DNA of 64,000 nt, from assembly GCA_030695025.1 (NCBI GenBank), contig JAUYTX010000013.1, positions 20,068-84,067 on the forward strand. The letters are read 5' to 3'. Every line of letters starts with the position of its first letter. Positions within the stretch are counted from its first letter, which is position 1. Source of the DNA: Bacteroidales bacterium (GTDB taxonomy: Bacteria; Bacteroidota; Bacteroidia; Bacteroidales; UBA932). The notes beneath the pieces were generated by a model, which worked only from the letters and a program-made list of their open reading frames with translations, did not search any database and had not been told where the DNA came from. Shown here one piece after another: positions 1 through 8,586 of this stretch. Position numbers and translations under genes: made by a program.

Positions 1-30
1 AACAATCGGTTGCCGGAGTTGAGTGATTTG
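1..30 (-). repeat. Partial third copy of the palindromic repeat element
   Basis: Bases 1-23 are the exact reverse complement of the left end of the element found complete at 22821-22991 and 23199-23369. Bases 25-30 (gatttg) also match the element's outer edge after one extra base. The rest of the copy lies beyond the left window edge. Its orientation is opposite to the other two copies. It sits next to the tRNA-Phe gene and its terminator. Confidence 0.75.
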
Positions 31-96
31 GGTAAACCAAAACAGATTTTGAGTAAAGGTAATTCAAGCGTGATAAGACCATAGGTTATTAACGAC

Positions 97-129
97 AAAA
101 GCCGCATGCTGTAACGCTATGCGGCTTTT
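97..129 (-). terminator. Rho-independent terminator of tRNA-Phe
   Basis: A perfect 11-bp inverted repeat (97-107 with 119-129) encloses an 11-base loop. Read leftward, the second arm ends in TTTT. It lies a few bases beyond the 3' end of the leftward tRNA-Phe gene and is symmetric enough to work in both directions. Confidence 0.75.
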
Positions 130-132
130 GGG

Positions 133-205
133 TGGTGCCACCAGGAATCGAACCGGGGACACAAGGATTTTCAGTCCTTTGCTCTACCAACTGAGCTATG
201 GCACC
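133..205 (-). tRNA. tRNA-Phe (anticodon GAA)
   Basis: Read on the minus strand this is a 73-nt cloverleaf. A 7-bp acceptor stem GGTGCCA/TGGCACC is followed by the D-arm AGCTCAGTTGGTAGAGC, anticodon loop CTGAAAA with GAA, and the T-arm with GGTTCGATTC. The discriminator base is A. The following bases are CCC, so the CCA tail is not encoded. A canonical promoter (221-251) and a terminator (97-129) flank it, so it is probably a single-gene transcript. Confidence 0.97.
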
Positions 206-220
206 ATTTGTTTGGGAGTG

Positions 221-251
221 CAAAAGTAGCACTAATTTTGATTTTTGCAAA
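221..251 (-). promoter_or_regulatory. tRNA-Phe promoter (-7 TACTTTTG, -33 TTTG)
   Basis: On the minus strand TACTTTTG (228-221) matches the Bacteroidota -7 consensus TAnnTTTG. TTTG (251-248) lies exactly 19 bases upstream, the consensus spacing for the -33 box. The predicted transcription start is about 10 bases before the tRNA. Confidence 0.8.
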
Positions 252-270
252 AAAATATCCCCATTTATCT

Positions 271-278
271 TATCTTTA
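271..278 (+). promoter_or_regulatory. Putative -7 box of efp (TATCTTTA)
   Basis: TATCTTTA differs from TAnnTTTG only in the last base and ends 21 bases before the efp ATG, the spacing seen for other genes here. A TTTG at 244-247 is a possible -33 box, but with a longer than usual 23-base spacer. It is back-to-back with the tRNA-Phe promoter. Confidence 0.5.
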
Positions 279-299
279 CGCCAAATTAAATATATCTAT

Positions 300-869
300 A
301 TGGCAAGTACATCTGATTTTAAAAACGGACTATGTATCGATTTCAATGGCAAACCCTGCTCCATCGTTTGGTTCCAACATGTAAAACCCGGCAAGGGAGG
401 AGCATTTGTGAAGGTTAAGATGAGAAATCTGGAGAACGGAAGAATTCTTGAAAACACATATAATGCTGGTGAAAAAATTGAGATAATCAGCGTAGAAAGA
501 AGACCATACCAGTTTCTTTATAAAGACGATATGGGTTACAACTTCATGCACAACGAAACATTCGAACAGATATCGCTTGATGCCAATATGGTTGATAATG
601 CCGATCTTATGAAAGAGGGTCAGAATGTTGAGATGATGTTTCTTGCAGATGAAGAGAGAGTGCTTACATGTGAACTTCCTCCTTTTGTTGAGATGGAGAT
701 CACATATACCGAGCCTGCAGTTAAGGGAGATACTGCATCAACAAATGCAATGAAAGCTGCCACAGTAGAAACCGGAGCTGAGGTTATGGTTCCCCTTTTT
801 ATTAATCAGGGAGAACGTATTAAGGTTGATACCCGCACCAGAAGCTATTCAGAGCGCTGCAAATCATAA
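300..869 (+). CDS. efp: Elongation factor P
   Basis: This is translation elongation factor P, which binds ribosomes stalled on consecutive prolines and promotes peptide bond formation. The 189-residue protein has the three beta-barrel domains of the family: a KOW-like N-terminal domain, a middle OB domain and a C-terminal OB domain ending SYSERCKS. The tip loop HVKPGKGGAF carries Lys32, which corresponds to the residue modified in many bacteria. No modification gene (epmA/epmB type) is in the window. The ATG at 300 gives the family's length; the frame is open further upstream, but that stretch overlaps the tRNA-Phe promoter and has no family similarity. A TATCTTTA box lies 21 bases upstream. 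Confidence 0.97.
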   Translation: MASTSDFKNGLCIDFNGKPCSIVWFQHVKPGKGGAFVKVKMRNLENGRILENTYNAGEKIEIISVERRPYQFLYKDDMGYNFMHNETFEQISLDANMVDNADLMKEGQNVEMMFLADEERVLTCELPPFVEMEITYTEPAVKGDTASTNAMKAATVETGAEVMVPLFINQGERIKVDTRTRSYSERCKS

Positions 870-905
870 GCAGAGAAACAATTCTCTAAACTTAAACATA
901 AAAAT

Positions 906-2354
906 ATGAGGAACATTTCCTTAATAATTCTCTCCACACTGCTTTTTGCTTGTGGAGAGTCTTTGTCTTATAAGATGCCGGACAAAGAACTAATCAACAA
1001 AACCATTGAAAAAGGCGATTTCACTGAAGCATCAAAAATGATCAGGCTCTATCTTGCAAGCGACACCATTTCTGAAACAGAGCGCTGGGACATGAACTTC
1101 CTTATTGAGAAAATGGACAGAATAAGGAGAGACTTTACCCGTAGAGATACCTCTGTTATTAACTACATCAAGAGACACCACCCTGAGGTTACAACCGAAG
1201 AGATAGCTGCATGGGAGAAGACAAACGCAATTGAAAACATGATTATTGATGGAGAGAAATTATATTTTAGCTCCGCTCCCAGAAATCTTTTCAGAATAGA
1301 CTCTGTTGCAGCTAAATATTTTCAGCACCCTAACGGAGGCCAGAGCGACTCCCTGAACAGATTTCTTGCGTGGCACATTCCTCAGCTGGTTACAGAGGCA
1401 AAAAAGGTGAAAAAAGAGTTGATTTCTCCGGTAAAAATGAATGTAACATACACCCTTACAGTAAAACCGGGAGAGGTTCCGGCGGGCGAAATCGTAAGAG
1501 TTTGGATGCCATACCCAAGAACAGACAATAAGGCTCACACCGGCATAGCATTACTTTCAGTATCGCAACCAGAATACATTATCTCACCGGACACATATGA
1601 CCATAAAACCATCTATATGGAGGGTGTTGCATCAGTTGATGAACCGCTTGTTTTCAGTTACAAATTTACCTACACCTCATATGCTCAGGTTCACATGTTT
1701 AAGGAAGAGGATACAAAAGAATATATCACAGAATCGCCCGATTACATAAAATACACTTCAGAGAGGGCTCCGCATATATTATTCAGCGAAAACATTAAGA
1801 ACGCAGTAAAAGAGGCTATAGGTGATGAGGTAAATCCATATCTTAAAGCAAGAAAAATTTATGAGTGGATTGACTCCAACTTCCCTTGGGCAAGTGCTCG
1901 TGAATATTCAACAATTGACAATATCCCTGAATATGTACTTGCAAACAGACATGGTGACTGCGGTCAGGTCTCTCTGCTATTTATCACAATGGCTCGTTGT
2001 GCAGGTATTCCTGCAAAATGGCAATCAGGATGGATGATGCATCCGGGTAACAAAAACCTTCACGACTGGGCAGAGGCATATTTTGAAGGTATTGGCTGGG
2101 TCCCTGTAGATCAGTCATTTGGCAGAGTTAAAGAGAGTAAAGGTGACAACGACTCATTCTACTTCTTTACAAAGGGACTTGACGCCTATCGTCTGATTGT
2201 TAATAACGACATTTCACAGCCATTATTCCCGGCCAAAATTCATCCGAGAAGTGAGACGGTAGATTTCCAGCGCGGAGAGGTTGAATGGAGAGGCGGTAAC
2301 CTTTACTTTGGAAGGTGGAGATACAATATGGAGATTGATTATCTGAACAAATAG
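906..2354 (+). CDS. Transglutaminase-like lipoprotein
   Basis: This is a 482-residue exported protein with a transglutaminase-like cysteine-protease fold. The N-terminus is a lipoprotein signal with the lipidated Cys at residue 16 (LLFAC). The C-terminal third holds the core: Cys352 in GDCGQ, His386 in LHDWAEAYF and Asp402 in VPVDQS, matching the Cys-His-Asp triad. The central region (about 180-290) looks like the beta-rich domain that often precedes this fold. All triad residues are present, so it is probably an active peptidase or amidase, but the substrate cannot be read from sequence. It starts 36 bases after efp without an obvious promoter of its own. Confidence 0.85.
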   Translation: MRNISLIILSTLLFACGESLSYKMPDKELINKTIEKGDFTEASKMIRLYLASDTISETERWDMNFLIEKMDRIRRDFTRRDTSVINYIKRHHPEVTTEEIAAWEKTNAIENMIIDGEKLYFSSAPRNLFRIDSVAAKYFQHPNGGQSDSLNRFLAWHIPQLVTEAKKVKKELISPVKMNVTYTLTVKPGEVPAGEIVRVWMPYPRTDNKAHTGIALLSVSQPEYIISPDTYDHKTIYMEGVASVDEPLVFSYKFTYTSYAQVHMFKEEDTKEYITESPDYIKYTSERAPHILFSENIKNAVKEAIGDEVNPYLKARKIYEWIDSNFPWASAREYSTIDNIPEYVLANRHGDCGQVSLLFITMARCAGIPAKWQSGWMMHPGNKNLHDWAEAYFEGIGWVPVDQSFGRVKESKGDNDSFYFFTKGLDAYRLIVNNDISQPLFPAKIHPRSETVDFQRGEVEWRGGNLYFGRWRYNMEIDYLNK

Positions 2355-2371
2355 AATTTTCAGGAGAGCAT

Positions 2372-3007
2372 TTACAGCTTTCTTATAATGTACAGGCCGT
2401 CGCGCAGAGGGAGAATGAAACCCGAAACGCGGCGGTCATTTTTTACCATCTCGTTAAACTTTAATATCCCCTGTGTCTGTGCATCTTTTGGAGGTGCTGC
2501 CTCAGTTACCTTCCCATACCAAAGCACATTGTCTGCCAGAATGTAGCCACCTGGTTTTACAAGATTAAATGCCAGATTGTAATATGAACAGTATTCGCGT
2601 TTGTTTGCATCAATAAAAACAATATCGTACTCCTCTTTTATTTGAGGAATCAGCTCCTTTGCGTCGCCAAAGTGCAAATTGATTTTTGTGGTAAGGCCGG
2701 CCCTCTCTATTCCATCTTTGATAAGAGAGATGTGTCTCTCATCTTTTTCAAGAGCATCCAGAACACCATCAGACGTTAAACCCTGAGCCAGACATATTGC
2801 CGAATATCCGGTGAAAGTCCCTATTTCCAGTATTTTTTTAGGCGCGACCAGTTTGGAAAATTCAATTAAAAATCTTCCCAATACCGGGCCGGCTAACATT
2901 TTTGAATGGTGGCCGGTTTGGTTCAATGTTTCATTTTCCAGCCACTCCAGAACCGGCGGCAACTCACCTGTGTGATCATATAGATAATTATCCAGTGGCA
3001 GATTCAT
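2372..3007 (-). CDS. SAM-dependent O-methyltransferase (caffeoyl-CoA/YrrM type)
   Basis: The 211-residue protein belongs to the class I O-methyltransferases of the catechol/caffeoyl-CoA type. The SAM-binding motif I is at about residues 59-69 (ILEIGTFTGYSA). Asp133 in VFIDANK and the ADNVLW segment correspond to the divalent-metal ligands of the family. The length is normal. It is the last gene of a three-gene minus-strand cluster, two bases after the M16 peptidase, and runs convergently into the transglutaminase gene. The substrate is unknown; bacterial members act on catechol-like compounds or on tRNA. Confidence 0.88.
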   Translation of the reverse strand: MNLPLDNYLYDHTGELPPVLEWLENETLNQTGHHSKMLAGPVLGRFLIEFSKLVAPKKILEIGTFTGYSAICLAQGLTSDGVLDALEKDERHISLIKDGIERAGLTTKINLHFGDAKELIPQIKEEYDIVFIDANKREYCSYYNLAFNLVKPGGYILADNVLWYGKVTEAAPPKDAQTQGILKFNEMVKNDRRVSGFILPLRDGLYIIRKL

Positions 3008-3009
3008 AA

Positions 3010-4248
3010 CTAATTATAAATTAGAGTAAACATCCTGTCAGTGTCCAATATCTCCACAGCCGCCTTATGTATCTGAGATGCCTCAATTGATGCAATCTTC
3101 TCTCTTATTACCTCAATCGGCTCAACCTTTCCGTAAAAGAGAAGTGACTTTCCAAGAGAAAGGCACTGAGATTCAGCATTGTCGGTTGAGATTGCAAACT
3201 GACCCAAAAGCTGCTTTTTTGCAGCCTTGAGAATAGCGGGAGAAAGTTCTCTCTCCTTAAGCAGATTTATCTCTTTGTTTACTATTTCGCGGCACTTCTC
3301 AAGATTATTTTTGTCTGATCCAAAATAGATTGTAAACAGGCCTGTATCGGTGTATGGAGTATAGCTTGCATCTACCGTATAAGCTAATGCATGCTTCTCT
3401 CTGAGTGATTGGTTAAGTCGTGAATTCAGAGCCGGACCTCCCAGTATGTTGGTCAGAAGTGCCAGAGGGAGGCGCATAGGGTTGTACATTGAGTATGCCC
3501 TTGAGCCGGTAACACAATGAACCTGATAGGTTTTTCTTGGAATAACTTTGAGTCCGGCAGGTGTAGATGGCACCAAAGGAATTTCCTCTTTTCTGACACC
3601 ATTGGGAGCGTGTCCGTTATTAACCATTTTACCGAAAAATTTTTCAACCAGCTTTGCTCCCCTTTCAGGCTGAATATCAGCAACAATACTGAAACTCATA
3701 TTTGCGGGACGATAATAGCTTGTTGTAAAATCTTTTATATCCTGTGCCGAAATTGATTTCATGGATTTTGGTTTGCCGAGTATAGGCATAGCAAGAGGGT
3801 GTCCTCCAAACAGATATTCGTCAAAATGATCAAATATCTGCTCTGAGGGAGTGTCCTTATAGGAACTTATCTCATCAAGAACAATTTCTTTCTCTTTTTT
3901 AAGTTCCTTTTCAGGGAATAAAGAATTGAAAGCAAGGTCACTAAGCAACTCCACTGCTTTTGCAATATCCTCTTTCAGAACTGTAGCGTGAATTACTGTC
4001 TCTTCCTTTGTTGTGTATGCATTCAGTTCACCTCCCAGACTCTCAAGAAGGTTATTTATCCTTCTTGCACCACGTGTAGTGGTTCCCTTGAAGAGCATGT
4101 GTTCGGTAAGATGGGCAATACCATTCTGGCCCGGCTTTTCGTCACGGGTACCTGCCTTTATACTTAATGCGCAATAAGCAACCGGAGAAGATATTTTACG
4201 GAATGCATATCTGATTCCCGAGTTGAGCTCTGTTGTAATTATAGTCAT
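3010..4248 (-). CDS. M16 family zinc metallopeptidase
   Basis: This is an insulinase/processing-peptidase-type protein of 412 residues, the length of the single-unit PqqL/MPP-beta-like group. The inverted zinc motif HLTEH is at residues 46-50, and the distal Glu falls in the KEKEIVLDEI segment near residues 120-131, as expected for an active enzyme. The second half has the R/Y-containing M16 C-terminal domain (LREKHALAYTVDASYTPY). No signal peptide is seen, so it is probably cytoplasmic. Its start is two bases after the stop of the upstream secreted-protein gene, which suggests translational coupling. Confidence 0.92.
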   Translation of the reverse strand: MTIITTELNSGIRYAFRKISSPVAYCALSIKAGTRDEKPGQNGIAHLTEHMLFKGTTTRGARRINNLLESLGGELNAYTTKEETVIHATVLKEDIAKAVELLSDLAFNSLFPEKELKKEKEIVLDEISSYKDTPSEQIFDHFDEYLFGGHPLAMPILGKPKSMKSISAQDIKDFTTSYYRPANMSFSIVADIQPERGAKLVEKFFGKMVNNGHAPNGVRKEEIPLVPSTPAGLKVIPRKTYQVHCVTGSRAYSMYNPMRLPLALLTNILGGPALNSRLNQSLREKHALAYTVDASYTPYTDTGLFTIYFGSDKNNLEKCREIVNKEINLLKERELSPAILKAAKKQLLGQFAISTDNAESQCLSLGKSLLFYGKVEPIEVIREKIASIEASQIHKAAVEILDTDRMFTLIYN

Positions 4249-4250
4249 CT

Positions 4251-5102
4251 TTAAAACTGAAACGGTACTGATATCTTCCGAATGTCTTCTCTTGTAAAAC
4301 CTGCCGGCAACAGTAACGAAATCCTGTGCCTTCTGAAGAAAAGTAATTCGTGGCTGTCAGTTCCTATCAGTAACTTGTAGCAATGTGACCCTCTGCTGTT
4401 ACCTCTTGGTTTGATAAGAATCGTAACAACTGTATTTGCCTTATTATTCATAACAGCATCCTCAATATCATCTCCTGAAACAAGTTCTGCTTTACCCTTG
4501 AAAAGATCCTGAATCTCCGTTTCGGCAGGGGTGAAGGAGAGATATTCAGATGCAATCAGCAGTTTTTTGTCTTTGACCTCGCTTACTCTGTCAGCATAAA
4601 ATGAATTCCCTTTAAATGCAAGGGTTACATCTTTCTGTATCTTATATATGTGGTTTTGAATTATATCAACATATATTGGGAGTAAATGGAGGTTGGCTCC
4701 GGAAACATCTTCAGACTCATGAATGGGTAAGTTAATAATGTTTTTATTGCTGTATGCTCCCCGTTTTACCTCAGGCCCGCCTTGTATTAGAGTGAGGTAT
4801 TCAATTTTCGCCTCAAGATCTTTTCTGTATTTTCCATCTACCCTCATAAGAAAGAAGAAGCTGGTATCATTTTTCAGCTTTTCATACTCTTCCATGCTGC
4901 AAAACTCAAAAGGAGAGATCCTCCAGCCCTTGTTGACAGCGTCTCTGAGAACCATATCAGGAAGAGTATTTGATGGCAATACAACCTTTGTAACTTTAGC
5001 TCCAAAACTTGTAAAAGTGTTTCTTGTTTCACGGATAAACCTCTGAGCATAAGCACCGGAAGTTAGTGATAAAGAAAGTAAAAGCATTATAAAATATCTC
5101 AT
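4251..5102 (-). CDS. Conserved secreted protein of unknown function
   Basis: The 283-residue protein starts with a signal peptide (MRYFIMLLLSLSLTSGAYAQ), cleaved probably after AYAQ. I do not recognise a named domain. The mature part is mixed alpha/beta with few Cys and no transmembrane segment. The start at 5102 is chosen because it opens the signal peptide; the longer frame to 5225 would run over the dnaX promoter and start. A -7 box (5126-5133) lies 23 bases upstream. It heads the cluster with the M16 peptidase and the methyltransferase. Confidence 0.75.
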   Translation of the reverse strand: MRYFIMLLLSLSLTSGAYAQRFIRETRNTFTSFGAKVTKVVLPSNTLPDMVLRDAVNKGWRISPFEFCSMEEYEKLKNDTSFFFLMRVDGKYRKDLEAKIEYLTLIQGGPEVKRGAYSNKNIINLPIHESEDVSGANLHLLPIYVDIIQNHIYKIQKDVTLAFKGNSFYADRVSEVKDKKLLIASEYLSFTPAETEIQDLFKGKAELVSGDDIEDAVMNNKANTVVTILIKPRGNSRGSHCYKLLIGTDSHELLFFRRHRISLLLPAGFTREDIRKISVPFQF

Positions 5103-5125
5103 TTTTCTATTTTTTTTGACTAATG

Positions 5126-5133
5126 CAAAATTA
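5126..5133 (-). promoter_or_regulatory. -7 box of the secreted protein / M16 / methyltransferase operon
   Basis: On the minus strand TAATTTTG fits TAnnTTTG and ends 23 bases before the ATG at 5102. No convincing -33 box is seen. It is back-to-back with the dnaX promoter. Confidence 0.6.
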
Positions 5134-5145
5134 GATAAAAATTCG

Positions 5146-5153
5146 TACTTTTG
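5146..5153 (+). promoter_or_regulatory. -7 box of dnaX
   Basis: TACTTTTG is a full TAnnTTTG match. It ends only 6 bases before the dnaX ATG at 5160, so transcription would start at or next to the start codon. No TTTG at 19-21 bases upstream. Confidence 0.55.
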
Positions 5154-5159
5154 TCTGGT

Positions 5160-7028
5160 ATGGAAAGATTTATTGTATCTGCAAGAAAATACCGTCCCGA
5201 CAGCTTTGAAAGCCTTATCGGACAAGGGAATATAGCAACTACCCTCAAGAATTCAATTTTACGGAAACAGCTTGCTCACGCATACCTATTCTGCGGTCCA
5301 AGAGGTGTCGGCAAAACTTCTACTGCACGAATTTTTGCTAAAACCATTAACTGCCTGAATCCCGGTCCCGGTATGGAGCTGTGCAACAGTTGTGAATCAT
5401 GTGTCTCATTTACAGAAGGTCGCTCCTACTCAATTCATGAGCTTGACGCAGCCTCAAATAATTCTGTAGAAGATATCCGGCAATTGAACGAACTTGTAAG
5501 AATTCCTCCTCAAATAGGCAAATACAGCGTTTATATTATTGATGAGGTTCACATGTTATCTTCTTCGGCCTTCAACGCCTTTTTAAAGACTCTTGAAGAG
5601 CCTCCTGCCCACGCAATTTTTATACTTGCAACAACTGAAAAACACAAAATACTTCCCACAATTCTTTCCCGATGTCAGACATATGATTTTAACAGAATTT
5701 CAGTTGAAGATATTGTTAAAAATCTGACAGATATTTCAAAAAAAGAGGGAGTTTCCATAGATCTGGAAGCATTACACATAATTGCACAAAAGGCAGATGG
5801 AGCAATGAGAGACGCCCTTACAATTTTTGACCAGGCTGTAGCATTCTGCGGATCACAAATAACATACGAAAATGTAATCTCAACACTTAATGTGCTGGAT
5901 TACGACTACTACATAAGGCTGACTGAGCACTTCCTTGCAGGGAACCATAAAGAGGCTCTTCTCATTTTTGACGAGATTCTTTCAAAGGGATTCAACGCTC
6001 TCCATTTCATTGGCGGGTTAAGCTCTCACTTTCGTGATCTTCTCATCTGCAAAGACAACAGCACCATGCCTCTGCTTGATCTTGCCCCCTCAATAATCCG
6101 CAAATACAAAGAGCAATCTGAACATTGCTCTCTCCATTTTCTTTATGACGCCCTTAACCTGACCTCATCATGCGAATCAGGATACAAAAGCAGCGGCCAT
6201 CCACGTTTGCATATTGAAATTGCCCTCTTAAGGCTTTGCAAAATAAACTCTCCTGCCTGGGTAGGAGAAGAGTTAAAAACTACTGAAAAGGTTGTTATTA
6301 ATAGTTCAACCATTAAAGGCTCATCACCGGCATCGGTCAATAACAAACCGGTTTCAGACACTTCAAAAAAATCTGAAGAAGAACTAAAAGAGACAAAAGA
6401 AGAGATAGTTGAAACTGTAGCGGAAGAAGCTGATTTGCAAATAAATGGACAGGTTTCGGAAGAGATAAACAAAAGGGAAAAGGTAGAAGATGAGGCTAAA
6501 GTAGAAGCAAAGGAAGAGAAGCCCGAAAAGCAAGCAGATGTTAAACCGACAAAAACAAATGGTAATGGAGGGTTCAACTCAATATCAATTAAAGACCTTT
6601 TAAATTCTGCCGGTAAAAACTCAGGGAAAACAGGTCCGGGAAGTGAAAACAGAATCGGAACTGATAAAATTGACCCAGATAAGCTAAACGAAGTATGGGC
6701 AAAAATGGCTCAATCGGAAAGCTCTATGCCACGACTGTCAACCACAATATCTCAGACAGCTCCCGTATTATCCGGAGAGAGCCAAATTTTGTTCAAAGTT
6801 AAAAATGACCTTCAAAAAAATTGGATTGCTCAACATTGCAAGGCCCGACTTGTTGAATTTCTGAGAGTTAATTTAAACAATAAAGATATTTCCCTTGAAA
6901 TTGAGGTAACTCCTGACGAAGAGGTAGAAGAAAAATTATACATGCCTCAACAAAAGGCAGACTTTTTGAAGTCAAATAATCCTGAGGTTAAAAATATTGT
7001 GGACGACCTCAATTTAGAACTGAAATAA
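5160..7028 (+). CDS. dnaX: DNA polymerase III subunit gamma/tau
   Basis: This is the clamp-loader ATPase of the replicative polymerase. The N-terminus [15 protein letters not shown] is the family hallmark. The Walker A motif GPRGVGKT is at residues 46-53, a four-Cys zinc module follows (about 65-80), and Walker B/DEVHML lies near residue 125. After the AAA+ and collar domains (to about 370) there is a Glu/Lys-rich low-complexity linker (about 380-470) and a C-terminal domain that would contact polymerase alpha. The ATG at 5160 is preferred over the in-frame TTG at 5151, which lies inside the -7 box. The gene is followed two bases later by lptB. Confidence 0.96.
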   Translation: MERFIVSARKYRPDSFESLIGQGNIATTLKNSILRKQLAHAYLFCGPRGVGKTSTARIFAKTINCLNPGPGMELCNSCESCVSFTEGRSYSIHELDAASNNSVEDIRQLNELVRIPPQIGKYSVYIIDEVHMLSSSAFNAFLKTLEEPPAHAIFILATTEKHKILPTILSRCQTYDFNRISVEDIVKNLTDISKKEGVSIDLEALHIIAQKADGAMRDALTIFDQAVAFCGSQITYENVISTLNVLDYDYYIRLTEHFLAGNHKEALLIFDEILSKGFNALHFIGGLSSHFRDLLICKDNSTMPLLDLAPSIIRKYKEQSEHCSLHFLYDALNLTSSCESGYKSSGHPRLHIEIALLRLCKINSPAWVGEELKTTEKVVINSSTIKGSSPASVNNKPVSDTSKKSEEELKETKEEIVETVAEEADLQINGQVSEEINKREKVEDEAKVEAKEEKPEKQADVKPTKTNGNGGFNSISIKDLLNSAGKNSGKTGPGSENRIGTDKIDPDKLNEVWAKMAQSESSMPRLSTTISQTAPVLSGESQILFKVKNDLQKNWIAQHCKARLVEFLRVNLNNKDISLEIEVTPDEEVEEKLYMPQQKADFLKSNNPEVKNIVDDLNLELK

Positions 7029-7030
7029 TA

Positions 7031-7897
7031 ATGCGATTACACTGCAGCAATCTTGTAAAGAACTACGGCGCCAGAACCGTAGTTAAAAATGTATCCATAG
7101 AGGTAGAACAGGGAGAGATTGTTGGTCTTCTTGGCCCTAACGGCGCCGGCAAAACCACCAGTTTTTATATGATAACCGGGCTTATAAAACCAAATTCCGG
7201 TAAAATTTTTCTTGACAACGAAGATATTACGGAGTTGCCAATGTACAAACGGGCTCAAAAGGGTCTTGGCTACCTTGCACAAGAGGCATCGGTATTCAGA
7301 AAACTATCTGTAGAAGACAATATCATGGCCGTTATGGAGCTCTCATCTCTGACAAAAAAAGAGAGACAAGATCGACTGGAGGTATTGCTTGACGAATTCA
7401 GCCTTCATAAAGTAAGGAAAAATCTGGGAGTGCAGTTATCAGGAGGAGAAAGGCGCAGATGTGAAATAGCAAGAGCGCTTGCCATAGATCCTAAGTTCAT
7501 CTTACTTGATGAACCATTTGCAGGAGTCGACCCAATTGCAGTTGAGGATATACAGCACATTATCTCAAAACTCAAAACAAAAAATATCGGGATTGTGATT
7601 ACCGACCACAATGTTCACGAAACACTTGCCATTACAGACAGAGCGTATCTACTGTACGAGGGGAGTATTCTTGAGAGTGGTACGGCAGAAGTTCTTGCCA
7701 ACAATCCTGAGGTAAGAAGAAAGTATCTGGGTCAGAATTTTGAATTACGAAAAGCCGTCCTCAAGAAGAAGAAAAAAGAGGAAGGCACCGAAATCCCACA
7801 TATTGATGTCAAATCAGACAAAGACAATAATAGTGGAACCGGTGCCGATATGTCCGGCTATAGTGACCGGGCCAGTGATCTGGAAAGAGGAGCTTAA
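7031..7897 (+). CDS. lptB: LPS export ABC transporter ATP-binding protein LptB
   Basis: This is the cytoplasmic ATPase that powers extraction of lipopolysaccharide from the inner membrane through the LptB2FG complex. The Walker A motif GPNGAGKT is at residues 35-42, the signature LSGGERRR begins at residue 136, Walker B LLDE is at 158-161, and the switch His is in ITDHNV. The family core ends near residue 240 (RRKYLGQNF); here a charged tail of about 45 residues follows (KKKKKEE, then an Asp/Asn-rich stretch). The gene sits two bases after dnaX. Its stop TAA overlaps the convergent stop of the next gene by four bases. Confidence 0.94.
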   Translation: MRLHCSNLVKNYGARTVVKNVSIEVEQGEIVGLLGPNGAGKTTSFYMITGLIKPNSGKIFLDNEDITELPMYKRAQKGLGYLAQEASVFRKLSVEDNIMAVMELSSLTKKERQDRLEVLLDEFSLHKVRKNLGVQLSGGERRRCEIARALAIDPKFILLDEPFAGVDPIAVEDIQHIISKLKTKNIGIVITDHNVHETLAITDRAYLLYEGSILESGTAEVLANNPEVRRKYLGQNFELRKAVLKKKKKEEGTEIPHIDVKSDKDNNSGTGADMSGYSDRASDLERGA

Positions 7898-8466
7898 TTC
7901 TCTTTCTGTTCTACTTTGCGGGCCTTTTGCATCTGCATAATTACGACCTCTTTTTGCCCTGCAGGCATTGTGTCCATTCTTCTGAAACCTTGACCCTCCT
8001 GCATTCTGAAATGCATGGCACCTTGTGCAGAACCTTGCTGCATTTTGCCTCTGAAATTGCGATTGTGCATTTTACCTGAGCGTGTATCAAACATCAATCT
8101 TTGCTCATCTGTCAGCAGCGAACGCACTTTTGCCCTATTTGCTGCAGAAGCCTTCATCTTCTTGTTTTGAAGAGTTGTAATCTCGTCAATCTTTGAGTTT
8201 ATCGCCCTCATATCCGGCTTTTCTACCTGCTCAAGAGTTTTAAGCTGGGCTCTCTTTTCAGCAAGTTGATTATCAACCTGCAACATCTCTTTGCGAAGCT
8301 CAAGTCTGAGGTTTTTGATAGCCTCCTGCTGTTCAGTAGTGAATTTTGGCTCAAGCTTTGCAGGGTTTGCGCCCATGAAGCCTCTTTCGCCAACAGGGCG
8401 ATTCTGTGCAACAAGCGAGATGGCAAATGCCGCAAATACTAAAGTAATGTAAAATCTTTTCATCAT
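7894..8466 (-). CDS. Spy/CpxP-like periplasmic protein
   Basis: The 190-residue protein begins with a signal peptide ([21 protein letters not shown]). The body is a long helical, charged region with an LTDEQR motif ([16 protein letters not shown]) like the LTxxQ repeats of Spy, CpxP and zinc-resistance-associated proteins. The tail is Met/Gln/Arg-rich. Family members are periplasmic chaperones or metal sensors. I assign this on pattern rather than strong identity. It is convergent with lptB and has no clear promoter motif upstream. Confidence 0.65.
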   Translation of the reverse strand: MMKRFYITLVFAAFAISLVAQNRPVGERGFMGANPAKLEPKFTTEQQEAIKNLRLELRKEMLQVDNQLAEKRAQLKTLEQVEKPDMRAINSKIDEITTLQNKKMKASAANRAKVRSLLTDEQRLMFDTRSGKMHNRNFRGKMQQGSAQGAMHFRMQEGQGFRRMDTMPAGQKEVVIMQMQKARKVEQKEN

Positions 8467-8538
8467 CTTAACCTTTTAATGTTCGTTTCTTCTAAGACTA
8501 ATCGGGTCATAAAAGGTTTAATATTAAGGAAAGATTTA

Positions 8539-8546
8539 TACCTTTG
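8539..8546 (+). promoter_or_regulatory. -7 box of mutAB
   Basis: TACCTTTG fits TAnnTTTG and ends 40 bases before the mutA ATG. A weak TTTA at 8517-8520 lies 18 bases upstream. The leader is too short for a cobalamin riboswitch, and no B12-box is seen. Confidence 0.6.
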
Positions 8547-8586
8547 CGAATTATTTTGAAACACTCAATTAACAAAAACAATAGAT

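Noticed and set aside
6143..6577. Minus-strand ORF of 144 aa inside dnaX
   Set aside because: The Ser/Phe-rich sequence is antisense to the Glu/Lys linker of DnaX, a usual artefact of low-complexity regions.
8467..8586. Cobalamin riboswitch before mutA
   Set aside because: The gap is only 120 bases, holds the -7 box near its end and shows no B12-box or multi-stem structure.
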